Made by a program: the position numbers and the translations under genes. The notes under the pieces were generated by a model. That model was not told the DNA's origin and searched no databases. It saw only the letters and a program-made list of their open reading frames with translations. A DNA stretch of 17,239 nucleotides, taken from NCBI GenBank assembly GCA_963732595.1, contig CAVSZZ010000003.1, positions 1 through 17,239 of the forward strand. Reading direction: 5' to 3'. Every line of letters starts with the position of its first letter. Positions within the stretch are counted from its first letter, which is position 1. Source of the DNA: JAFGXF01 sp963732595. GTDB taxonomy: Bacteria; Chloroflexota; Anaerolineae; Anaerolineales; Anaerolineaceae. Below, piece by piece: positions 1 to 7,060 of this stretch.

Positions 1-1273
1 TAACCGGTGTCACCCACACCGGCGAACAATTGTTGGCTGGCGGAACGGCACTGGTACCGGGAGCCCAACCCAGGTAGTATTCGGTGACCAAAGCGAAAGC
101 CGGGATCAATTGAAAACCCCACTCCAGGTTGTAATCCTCGGTATCTGTGGCGCCAATGACCCAGAAGTTCCGGGTGCCGGTCAGCCGAACGCCGCTGTTT
201 TGGGGGACATAATGATTTGCGCCCGTGGCAGCCGAGTAAGCCCGGGTCGTCCCGGCAGGAAGTGTGAAATTTCCGGTGCCGGATGAGTCTTGCCAAGTCA
301 CTGTTAATGAAGCACCCGGTGGGTTATAAATGTAAAGATCGGTCTGGTAGGAACCAGTTCCTGAACTGACCGGACTGTAATATTCGTCATCCCACAGGGT
401 GGTGGGAACCATAGTCCACCCCCGAAATTCAGAAGCCTGTCCACCCAGTGGCCCTTCACCTGCAATGAATTGCACCTGGACCGGGTATGTCCCGTTGACA
501 GTCGTTCCAGAATCGATACTGTAAAGTTGGGTCACCTGCCCTTTATTCAAAACCACATTCACATCCACGCCGCCGGTTGACGGATCATTGATCGTGACCG
601 TATTACCATCATGCGTGGATTGCGCAATGACATAAGTATTGGCAAAATCTTCGTAACCGGGAGCCAGGTTCTCACCAACCGGGATGGTGTAGGTGGTCTG
701 ATAAGGTTTGGTCGGGAAGAGCCCCCACGAGAGGGCGTAGACAGTCTGGATCGACTCAGGCCAGAGGGACAAGGTAACCGCGGCGGCGCCGACGATATAG
801 ATATGATCCCCGCCATCGTAACAATTCGTGGATGCGCCATTTGGATTCGAGCCACCCGCGCCACAGGCATTAATGGAGGTTGGAGGGGCTGCTCTTGGTA
901 CGGGAACATTAAAGGACACAAAATTCGCAACCCCGCCTGCATTGGTGACAGAATAAGTCTCATCCGCATTGCTAAAATCGGTTTCATTAAAGTCGTAACC
1001 ATCCTCCCAATGATCATAAAAGAGGGTGGTGTTATTCACATAGGCAGTAACCCCGATCACATAGCGCATGCCCTGGGCTTGTACCAGGGTTGGATCATTA
1101 TCGTTATCAACAAATATATTAAAGACCTGCTGAGATGTGGTGGGAATATAATAATCTGACACTCCCGATGGCAATGCCTGGGCAGATCCACCTGGCAACA
1201 CCAGGACACCCAAAACAAGGGTCAAAGCCACCCACAAGGAAAAGAACCTGGCCTTTAGTGATCGATTTATCAT
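1..1273 (-). CDS. Secreted surface protein, N-terminal part (runs off left edge)
   Basis: The minus-strand frame is open from an ATG at 1273 to the window edge, 424 codons with no stop, so the C-terminus is missing. The start is supported by an AGAGGG Shine-Dalgarno-like site 6 nt upstream. Residues 1-33 form a Sec signal peptide: basic N-terminus (NRSLKAR), hydrophobic core, SAQA cleavage site. The mature part is rich in Asn, Thr, Tyr and Gly, with few Lys, as in exported beta-rich domains. Motifs seen include YDHWEDGYD near residue 87, GGDHIYIVG near 153, and a later GNTVTINDP followed by LNKGQ. From memory, this pattern matches the conserved N-terminal region of large bacterial surface proteins that often carry DUF11 or SdrD_B repeats, and it partly resembles the IgGFc-binding N-terminal domain; I could not test this. 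The frame is convincingly coding; the function (adhesion or cell-wall structure) is inferred. It diverges from the CPBP gene. Confidence 0.8.
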   Translation of the reverse strand, partial: MINRSLKARFFSLWVALTLVLGVLVLPGGSAQALPSGVSDYYIPTTSQQVFNIFVDNDNDPTLVQAQGMRYVIGVTAYVNNTTLFYDHWEDGYDFNETDFSNADETYSVTNAGGVANFVSFNVPVPRAAPPTSINACGAGGSNPNGASTNCYDGGDHIYIVGAAAVTLSLWPESIQTVYALSWGLFPTKPYQTTYTIPVGENLAPGYEDFANTYVIAQSTHDGNTVTINDPSTGGVDVNVVLNKGQVTQLYSIDSGTTVNGTYPVQVQFIAGEGPLGGQASEFRGWTMVPTTLWDDEYYSPVSSGTGSYQTDLYIYNPPGASLTVTWQDSSGTGNFTLPAGTTRAYSAATGANHYVPQNSGVRLTGTRNFWVIGATDTEDYNLEWGFQLIPAFALVTEYYLGWAPGTSAVPPANNCSPVWVTPV

Positions 1274-1315
1274 ATAATCCCTCTAATTATTAATGACTGG
1301 CTAAATGCAAACCAC

Positions 1316-1331
1316 CCTCTCTAGTGAGAGG
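1316..1331. repeat. Small dyad in the divergent intergenic region
   Basis: CCTCTC and GAGAGG form a perfect 6-bp inverted repeat around a 4-nt TAGT loop. It lies between the predicted minus-strand promoter at 1353-1381 and the surface-protein start at 1273, so it would be in that gene's 5' leader. It could be an operator or a leader hairpin. At this size it could also be chance. Confidence 0.3.
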
Positions 1332-1352
1332 TATCATCCTATATTATTCCTA

Positions 1353-1381
1353 ATTATATTGTATTACTCGGTATTTGATAA
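1353..1381 (-). promoter_or_regulatory. Candidate promoter of the surface-protein gene
   Basis: Read on the minus strand there is a perfect -10 box TATAAT (1358-1353) and a -35-like TTATCA (1381-1376, 4 of 6 matches to TTGACA) separated by 17 bp. Transcription would start near 1346 and give a leader of about 73 nt that contains the dyad at 1316-1331. A weaker plus-strand pair for the CPBP gene, TTGATA (1375-1380) and CATAAA (1397-1402) with a 16-bp spacer, overlaps the -35 end. Confidence 0.45.
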
Positions 1382-1452
1382 TGCATCAATATGTAGCATA
1401 AAGTCTATTTAGGGTATAGAATTCCTCAAAACTCAGTATCAAGGGTAGGCAC

Positions 1453-2274
1453 ATGTCAACAAATTCGGTCATAACCGTTCCTAAAATTAATAAACAATCC
1501 TTTCTAATCCTCTGGGCTCTATGTGTCCTGGGCTTCATCGCCATCATCCCGTACAGCTTTTCCCTGAGCGGAATGCCCTTGACATCCAACGACCTGTTGT
1601 CCACCGGCATGCTGGTCTCATCAATCCAAAATATCCTGCTTTTCGGCTTGTTGATCTGGACCGGTTTATATGTCGCCCGGCGTGTCAAACTGGGAACCCC
1701 CATCCTGGATGGCCTGGTCAATAAGGAATCGATAGCCGAAAAGGTCCGTGCGATGCTGATACCCGCCATCTCAATCGGTTCCATCGGCGCCTTAATGATC
1801 CTGCTATTGGATAGCACCGTATTCGGCCCCCCCCTTGAAGCCGAATTGAAACTTCTGGGTGTGAGTTTACCCGAATCGATCAATCCTCCGGCCTGGCAGG
1901 GATTTCTCGCCTCATTCTATGGTGGTATTAATGAAGAGGTGTTATTGCGCTTGTTCGTGATGACTTTGATCGGTGCCATCGGTGCAGCTTTATTTAAAAA
2001 GATGGATCAAAAACTGCCGGCGGGAATTTTCTGGGTCGCCAATATTCTGGCCGCTGTCCTGTTTGGCCTGGGGCATCTGCCCACAACCGCTGCAATCGGC
2101 CTGCCGATGGATTTTCTGGTGGTAACCCGTGCCATCGTCCTGAATGGATTGCTGGGTGTCGGCTTTGGCTGGCTCTACTGGAAATACGGGTTGGAGAGTG
2201 CCATGTTGAGCCATTTCACGGCTGAAATCGTGTTACATGTCCTTATGCCAATCGTGGTAATCTGGTTTGCATAA
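1453..2274 (+). CDS. CPBP-family intramembrane metalloprotease
   Basis: A 273-residue, very hydrophobic protein with about seven or eight predicted membrane segments. It carries the CPBP (CAAX protease and bacteriocin-processing, ABI) motifs in order: GGINEEVLLR, with E161, E162 and R166; FGLGHL, with H208; and N231 followed by GWLYWKYGLESAMLSHF, with H254. In this family the Glu pair and the His residues form the active site of a Rce1-like membrane protease. The substrate cannot be told from sequence; known members act in CAAX-type processing, bacteriocin immunity or anti-sigma cleavage. The ATG at 1453 has an upstream AAGGGTAGG (1441-1449). The gene stands alone between the divergent surface-protein gene and the nusA leader, with no clear terminator after it. 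Confident in the family, not in the role. Confidence 0.85.
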   Translation: MSTNSVITVPKINKQSFLILWALCVLGFIAIIPYSFSLSGMPLTSNDLLSTGMLVSSIQNILLFGLLIWTGLYVARRVKLGTPILDGLVNKESIAEKVRAMLIPAISIGSIGALMILLLDSTVFGPPLEAELKLLGVSLPESINPPAWQGFLASFYGGINEEVLLRLFVMTLIGAIGAALFKKMDQKLPAGIFWVANILAAVLFGLGHLPTTAAIGLPMDFLVVTRAIVLNGLLGVGFGWLYWKYGLESAMLSHFTAEIVLHVLMPIVVIWFA

Positions 2275-2406
2275 TAGAAACCGGATCTATCAAGCCATTA
2301 GTTAAATCCCGGATGAGGATCGGCTGAGGTGATTTTTCGAGACTTCATCATGTAATTCTGTCACTCAAGATCGAGTGGCGAGGCGACATGGTTTAAGCGA
2401 GACCTC

Positions 2407-2435
2407 TTGCATCGGGTTGTCATTCATGGTATATT
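2407..2435 (+). promoter_or_regulatory. Candidate nusA-operon promoter
   Basis: TTGCAT (2407-2412) and TATATT (2430-2435) are separated by 17 bp. The -10 matches the consensus at 5 of 6 positions and the -35 at only 3 of 6. Transcription would start near 2442, giving a leader of about 90 nt that contains the hairpin at 2470-2494. Read-through from the CPBP gene cannot be excluded. Confidence 0.4.
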
Positions 2436-2469
2436 TATCAAGCAAGATAACACCCCAAGGCTTCAACGT

Positions 2470-2494
2470 GAAAAGTGGGCAACCCCCACTTTTC
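2470..2494 (+). promoter_or_regulatory. Leader hairpin upstream of nusA (possible attenuator)
   Basis: GAAAAGTGGG pairs perfectly with CCCACTTTTC around a 5-nt CAACC loop, a 10-bp stem in the space between the predicted promoter and nusA. The 3' arm ends CTTTTCTTC, pyrimidine-rich like a weak intrinsic terminator. In Escherichia coli, NusA autoregulates its operon through leader terminators, so an attenuator role here is plausible but inferred. It could instead be the weak end of the CPBP transcript. Confidence 0.5.
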
Positions 2495-2509
2495 TTCATT
2501 ACGGAGCCA

Positions 2510-2536
2510 ATGTTTAATCTGGAGATAGCGGGATGA
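2510..2536 (+). other. Eight-codon upstream reading frame overlapping the nusA start
   Basis: ATG TTT AAT CTG GAG ATA GCG GGA TGA reads MFNLEIAG. Its stop overlaps the nusA ATG as ATGA. An ACGGAG lies only 3 nt before its ATG, closer than usual for a ribosome-binding site, while GGAG at 2521-2524 is well placed (8 nt) for nusA itself. It may be a coupling leader peptide or chance. Confidence 0.15.
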
Positions 2537-4389
2537 AGAACGAATTCAATCTGGCATTTAACGAGGTCCTGGAAGAAAAACAGCTGCCAAAAGATGTCAT
2601 CATCAAGGCACTGGAATCTGCCATGGCATCCGCCTATCGCAAGGCCGTTAATGCATCGAACGGACAGGCCGTTGAGGCCAAGATCGACCTCGAAACAGGC
2701 AAATTTAGTATTTTTGCCGAAAAGGAGATCGTCGATGATGTGCTCGATCACCGCACGGAGGTGACTCTCGAGGACGCCATGAAAGCTGATCCCAATGCTG
2801 AAATGGGCGGGATGGTGATGATCGACTCCACTCCTGCTGACTTTGGCCGTGTGGCAGCTCAGACTGCCCGCCAGGTCATCCAACAGCGAATCCGTGAAGC
2901 TGAGCGCATGGCTCAGATAGAACACTTCGATAAACTGGTCGGTGAGATCATCAACGGGGTCGTCCAGGCAGTCAATGTCGTGGGCGCAACCGTCGGGCTC
3001 GATATGAAAGCCGAGGGTCTTCTGGCTCGCAAGGAAATGATCCCGGGCGAGCGTTTCCGCATTCACGATCGTGTCAGGGCATTGGTGGCCGAGGTCAAGG
3101 ATAATCCACGTGGCCCCCAGATCGTCCTGTCGCGTACCCATCGTAATTTCCTTCGTCGCCTGCTCGAGAATGAAGTCCCCGAAATCTATCACGGCGTGGT
3201 TGAGATCCGTTCGATCGCCCGGGAACCAGGCGCACGTGCCAAAGTGGCCGTTTCCGCCACCCAGCAGGGTATCGACCCGGTGGGTGCCTGCGTCGGCATT
3301 CACGGCGTGCGCATCCAGGCGATCGTGCGCGAGTTGCACGATGAAAAGATCGATGTCATCGAGTGGAACAATGACCCGGTGATCTATATCGCAAAAGCTA
3401 TCAGCCCGGCACGAGTCAGTGGTGTCTACCTGGTGAATGCCGGTGAGGACAACCGCACTGCCACCGTGGTCGTCCCGGAAGACCAGCTGAGCCTGGCCAT
3501 TGGCCGGGATGGGCAGAATGCACGGCTGGCAGCCCGTTTGACCGGCTGGCGCATCGATATCAAGAGCTTGCCTGAGGCAGCTACCGATGCCATTGGTAAA
3601 TTGAAAACAGATCCGGCATTGGAATCCATGCTGGAGACTGAGAAGGATGCATTGCCGGCTATCGAGGTCCTGCTGGTTAAGAAAGCCGAAGGACGTCCGT
3701 TGATGCCCGAGGAATATGAACAGATCACCCATTTCGTTGACCGCATCGAAAGACGGACAGCCCACAAGCAGGAGGAGAAACTTCGCGAGGAGGAAACCCG
3801 CCTGAGTGAAGTCCGCGCAGGTATTCCTGATGAAGCCTTCAATGTGAATATTCTGGACGCGAACCTGCCAGAACACATTACCTTCATTTTACAGGAAGCC
3901 GAGATTGCCACACTCGGGGATCTGGTTCAACAGATGCGTCTGAATCCGGATGCTGTCCTGGCACTGCAAGGCATTGGACCAAAAGCCATGCAAACCATCC
4001 AGCAAACCGTGGATGCCGTCGTGGTCGTGGTTAAACCGGAACCGGTTGAAGAAATCGAAGCAGCAACGAAAGAAATGGAAGGCATGCCTGACGCAGAAGG
4101 TGTTGAGCCGGTTACTGAAGAAGCAGTCCTGGTCTCCACAGATGAAACACCTGCTGCAGAAGTAGAGGCGGAAGAACTTTCACTGGACGAAATATTCACC
4201 TTGAAACCGGAGATTCTGGTAGCGGGTGCGACCGTTGAGGAAGATGAGAGCGTTTCGTCACCGGCTGCCGCCGCCAAGAAAAAGAAAAAGAAGAAATATG
4301 TCGAAGTCACATACGATCCGGATCGCGATGTCACCACCGCTCGTAAGGTGCACAAGCGCGACGATGGAACGCTCGTGTGGGAAGAGTGA
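2533..4389 (+). CDS. nusA: Transcription termination/antitermination factor NusA
   Basis: NusA binds RNA polymerase and nascent RNA and controls pausing, termination and antitermination. The 618-residue protein has the family layout: N-terminal polymerase-binding domain (about 1-130), S1 domain (about 134-200), KH1 (about 230-290, GIHGVRIQAI) and KH2 (about 300-345, LAIGRDGQNARLAARLTGWR). Beyond KH2 it is much longer than the 350-400 residues of many Gram-positive NusA proteins. There is a charged helical linker (about 350-440), a helix-hairpin-helix near 445-495 (LQGIGPKAM), an acidic Glu/Val-rich stretch (about 500-575), a run of seven lysines (582-588) and a basic, Trp-ending tail. The ATG at 2533 has GGAG 8 nt upstream. 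It is the first gene of the translation operon; rimP is missing in front. Identification is secure; the tail's job is unknown. Confidence 0.97.
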   Translation: MKNEFNLAFNEVLEEKQLPKDVIIKALESAMASAYRKAVNASNGQAVEAKIDLETGKFSIFAEKEIVDDVLDHRTEVTLEDAMKADPNAEMGGMVMIDSTPADFGRVAAQTARQVIQQRIREAERMAQIEHFDKLVGEIINGVVQAVNVVGATVGLDMKAEGLLARKEMIPGERFRIHDRVRALVAEVKDNPRGPQIVLSRTHRNFLRRLLENEVPEIYHGVVEIRSIAREPGARAKVAVSATQQGIDPVGACVGIHGVRIQAIVRELHDEKIDVIEWNNDPVIYIAKAISPARVSGVYLVNAGEDNRTATVVVPEDQLSLAIGRDGQNARLAARLTGWRIDIKSLPEAATDAIGKLKTDPALESMLETEKDALPAIEVLLVKKAEGRPLMPEEYEQITHFVDRIERRTAHKQEEKLREEETRLSEVRAGIPDEAFNVNILDANLPEHITFILQEAEIATLGDLVQQMRLNPDAVLALQGIGPKAMQTIQQTVDAVVVVVKPEPVEEIEAATKEMEGMPDAEGVEPVTEEAVLVSTDETPAAEVEAEELSLDEIFTLKPEILVAGATVEEDESVSSPAAAAKKKKKKKYVEVTYDPDRDVTTARKVHKRDDGTLVWEE

Positions 4390-4407
4390 CCTGAGCGGTA
4401 ATATTTG

Positions 4408-4710
4408 ATGGCCAAGAAAGCCCGCCCCCGCGTGAAGCACGTTCCACAGCGGACCTGTGTCGGCTGTAGACAAACTCTTGCCAAGCGCAGCCTGATCCGT
4501 CTGGTTCGCAATGGTGAGGGGGTGGTGATCGACCCGACCGGGAAATTACCCGGGAGGGGTGCCTACCTGCATAATGTCCGAACATGCTGGGAGGCTGGTT
4601 TAAAAGGTTCGCTGGCGCATGCCCTAAAAGCCGAGTTGTCTGATGACGATCGGAACAAGTTGAGGGAATTTGCCGCCAGCCTGACAGAAGCCGGTCCTGA
4701 GACCGCCTGA
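4408..4710 (+). CDS. ylxR: YlxR/RnpM family nucleic-acid-binding protein
   Basis: A 100-residue basic protein of the YlxR (DUF448) family. Visible signatures are RTCVGCRQ near residue 16 and GRGAYLH near 48. YlxR is encoded between nusA and infB in many bacteria; in Bacillus subtilis it has been renamed RnpM because it binds RNase P RNA and modulates RNase P activity. That role is known for the family but untested here. The TTG at 4405 and ATG at 4408 are in frame. I choose ATG because GAGCGG (4393-4398) sits 9 nt before it. The gene follows nusA after an 18-nt gap. The L7Ae-like gene that often comes next is absent, replaced by a noncoding gap of about 146 nt. Confidence 0.92.
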   Translation: MAKKARPRVKHVPQRTCVGCRQTLAKRSLIRLVRNGEGVVIDPTGKLPGRGAYLHNVRTCWEAGLKGSLAHALKAELSDDDRNKLREFAASLTEAGPETA

Positions 4711-4856
4711 TCTGGATTTCTTATAAAGGCTGATAAAGGTAACCTGGCAGGTACGAGTCTGCTGTAACAACCGGGGGGGTGGATCTGCCACTGGTCGCCT
4801 AATGGATCTGCCGAGGGGGAAGGCGCTGTACGCGTCATTTTTACATGGAGGTGCTT
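4711..4856 (+). other. Untranslated gap upstream of infB with a short direct repeat
   Basis: This 146-nt gap holds no credible gene. It contains a run of seven G (4773-4779) and the 10-nt direct repeat TGGATCTGCC at 4780-4789 and 4803-4812. The first copy lies inside a small GTGG/CCAC hairpin. It ends with the strong infB ribosome-binding site GGAGGTG (4847-4853). No promoter or terminator is clear. It occupies the place of the missing L7Ae-family gene and could be a structured infB leader. Confidence 0.3.
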
Positions 4857-6632
4857 ATGAGTGATCAAACAACCCAAAAACTGGAATTACCCTCCAGCGT
4901 GACCATACGGGACCTTGCCCAATTAACCAAGACCAGCCCCATTCAAATCATCAAGGTATTAATGGCCAATGGTGTCATGGCAAATATCAACCAGCAGATC
5001 GATTTTGATACCGCAGCTGTGGTTTGCTCGGAAGTCGGAATCGAAGCAGTACTGGTTGCACCCGAGGAGGAAATCATCAAGGAAATCGGGGAGGTGCCTT
5101 ACTGGCGCCGCATGATCGCCGATGAAGATCCTTCCAAACTCGTGACGCGCCCACCGGTGGTTACCATTCTGGGTCATGTTGATCACGGTAAAACCACCCT
5201 TTTAGATGCCATCCGTCATACAGAGGTGGCTGCAGGTGAAGCCGGGGGGATCACTCAGCATATTGGTGCTTACCAGGTGGAACATCACAACCGTCAGATC
5301 ACTTTCCTCGACACACCTGGCCATGCTGCATTCACTGCCATGCGCGCGCGTGGCGCCCAGGGAGCAGATATCGTTATACTTGTGGTTGCAGCCAATGACG
5401 GCGTTATGCCCCAGACACGTGAAGCAATTGCCCACGCCAAGGCAGCTCGTGTTCCGATCATTGTGGCCATGAACAAGATCGATCTTAGCGAAGCCAACCC
5501 GGATCTGGTCAAGAAACAACTGGCCGAGAACGGGCTCGCCCCGGAGGACTGGGATGGCGACACCATGGTTGTGCCCGTCTCTGCCAAGAAAAAGCTGGGC
5601 ATTGACGATTTACTGGAGGGCATCCTGCTGGTAGCCGATTCCATCGAGATCAAAGCCAATCCGGAAGGCAAGGTGGTCGGTACGGTCATCGAAGCTGAGA
5701 TCGATAAGACTCGTGGCGTCATTGCCACCCTTCTGGTTCAGAACGGTACTCTCGAAGTTGGCGATGTCGTCACAGCCGGTGAATCTTGTGGAAAACTCAA
5801 AGCCATGTTCGATTACAAAGGCCGCAAAGTTCAAAAAGCCGGTCCTTCCTTCCCCGTTTCCGTCCTGGGTCTTACCAGTGTTCCTGAAGCGGGCGATATC
5901 TTTATGACCGCGGAATCTGATCGTGAAGCACGCGATAAGGTTGCCGGGCTTCGTGCAACCCGTCAGGCGGAGACAACCACGACTAAAGTGACCCTGGAGG
6001 AATTGTTCGAGCGTTATAAAGCCGGCGAGGTCAAGGAATTACGTCTGATCGTTAAAGCCGACGTTCAGGGCAGCCTGGCACCGATCATCAAATCTCTCAA
6101 TGATCTCTCCAGTGGCGATATCAAGATCAACATCCTCTACTCCGAAACCGGAAACATTGGAGAGAATGACATCATGTTGGCTTCCGCATCGACAGCAATC
6201 GTGGTTGGATTCAACGTGGAGGCAGATGCCAATGCCCGCCGGGTCGCGGAAGCCGAAGGCGTGTCAATTCGATTGTATAATATCATTTACCGCTTGATAG
6301 AGGATGTGGAAAAAGCCCTCAAAGGCATGCTGGAACCGGAATTCAAGGAAGTGGTTCTGGGTCAGGCAGTAATTCAAGCCGTTTTTGGCGCAAAGAAACT
6401 GGGGAGTGTTGCCGGATGCAAAGTCGTCAAAGGCGAGTTGCGCCGCAACGGTAAGATCCGGATCATGCGCGGCGGGAAAGTCATCCATGAAGGTGAGGTT
6501 GCCTCCCTGCGCCATGAAAAGGATGATGTCCAGGAAGTACGCACCGGTTTTGAATGCGGTGTGGGCATACGCAACTATAGCGATTACGCCGTTGGCGATA
6601 TCCTGGAATGCTATACCATCGAAAAGCAGTAA
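4857..6632 (+). CDS. infB: Translation initiation factor IF-2 (short form)
   Basis: IF-2 is the GTPase that brings formyl-Met-tRNA to the 30S subunit and promotes subunit joining. All G motifs are present: G1 GHVDHGKT (106-113), G2 GGITQHIGA, G3 DTPGH (152-156), G4 NKID (206-209) and G5 SAKKK. They are followed by EF-Tu-like domain 2, the IF-2 middle domain and the C2 tRNA-binding domain. At 591 residues it is a compact form: a short IF2_N module (about 13-60, TIRDLAQLTKTSPIQIIKVL) leads almost directly into the G domain, without the long charged extension of enterobacterial IF-2. I choose the ATG at 4857 rather than the in-frame ATG at 4845 because the strong GGAGGTG site (4847-4853) is correctly placed only for 4857. 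It lies in the nusA-truB operon, 20 nt before rbfA. Confidence 0.97.
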   Translation: MSDQTTQKLELPSSVTIRDLAQLTKTSPIQIIKVLMANGVMANINQQIDFDTAAVVCSEVGIEAVLVAPEEEIIKEIGEVPYWRRMIADEDPSKLVTRPPVVTILGHVDHGKTTLLDAIRHTEVAAGEAGGITQHIGAYQVEHHNRQITFLDTPGHAAFTAMRARGAQGADIVILVVAANDGVMPQTREAIAHAKAARVPIIVAMNKIDLSEANPDLVKKQLAENGLAPEDWDGDTMVVPVSAKKKLGIDDLLEGILLVADSIEIKANPEGKVVGTVIEAEIDKTRGVIATLLVQNGTLEVGDVVTAGESCGKLKAMFDYKGRKVQKAGPSFPVSVLGLTSVPEAGDIFMTAESDREARDKVAGLRATRQAETTTTKVTLEELFERYKAGEVKELRLIVKADVQGSLAPIIKSLNDLSSGDIKINILYSETGNIGENDIMLASASTAIVVGFNVEADANARRVAEAEGVSIRLYNIIYRLIEDVEKALKGMLEPEFKEVVLGQAVIQAVFGAKKLGSVAGCKVVKGELRRNGKIRIMRGGKVIHEGEVASLRHEKDDVQEVRTGFECGVGIRNYSDYAVGDILECYTIEKQ

Positions 6633-6652
6633 GGTTGTACGGGTAACTTACA

Positions 6653-7060
6653 ATGCCAACCAAAGTCAGAATGCAAAGAATTCAGGATCGCATGCATCAG
6701 GAGCTATCCGAGCTGATCCTGTTTAAGACCAGCGATCCACGACTTGTGGGTGTCAATGTCACCGATGTGACCGTCGACCGCGAGTTTGCCTATGCAGACG
6801 TGTATGTTTCTGCTGTGGAAGGCTCCATCCGCTCCAAGGAGATCCTGGAAGGGCTGGAGCATGCCAGCGGGTTTCTGCGCCATGAGTTATCAGCACGGGT
6901 TGAATTACGTACCTTCCCCAGGCTGAGGTTCCACTGGGATCCCACACCTGAAAACGCTGATCACATTGAAAAAGTTCTCCGCAGCCTGAGCGAAAGCGAA
7001 CCGGCGGGCCGCAATGTAAAGATTGGGAAGAAAAAAGGGAAATCCTCGGCAGCCAAATGA
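6653..7060 (+). CDS. rbfA: 30S ribosome-binding factor RbfA
   Basis: RbfA helps mature the 16S rRNA 5' end and the 30S subunit, and aids cold adaptation. The 135-residue protein has the single KH-like fold of the family, with recognisable segments near the N-terminus (MQRIQDRMHQELSELI), DPRLVGVNVTDVTVDREFAYADVYVS, and RHELSARVELRTFPRLRFHWD. The last 20 residues are a basic Lys/Ser tail (IGKKKGKSS). The ATG at 6653 has no strong Shine-Dalgarno site; only weak purine stretches lie upstream, so it probably depends on coupling to infB, which ends 20 nt before. Its TGA overlaps the next gene's ATG (ATGA at 7057-7060). Confidence 0.96.
   Translation: MPTKVRMQRIQDRMHQELSELILFKTSDPRLVGVNVTDVTVDREFAYADVYVSAVEGSIRSKEILEGLEHASGFLRHELSARVELRTFPRLRFHWDPTPENADHIEKVLRSLSESEPAGRNVKIGKKKGKSSAAK

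Noticed and set aside
611..1159. Plus-strand reading frame of 182 codons
   Set aside because: It lies fully inside the minus-strand surface-protein frame, which has a signal peptide and coherent composition. The plus-strand product has no recognisable domain and no ribosome-binding site.
2365..3876. Minus-strand frame of 503 codons opposite nusA
   Set aside because: The plus strand encodes a clear NusA with S1 and KH motifs. The antisense product is Cys/His/Asp-rich with no family features, a typical shadow of a GC-biased gene.
4275..4297. A-rich run in nusA (lysine codons) as a programmed frameshift or slippage site
   Set aside because: The run is broken by G every few bases, the longest A-run is five, and the zero frame continues to a sensible end. 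There is no downstream stem that would support frameshifting.
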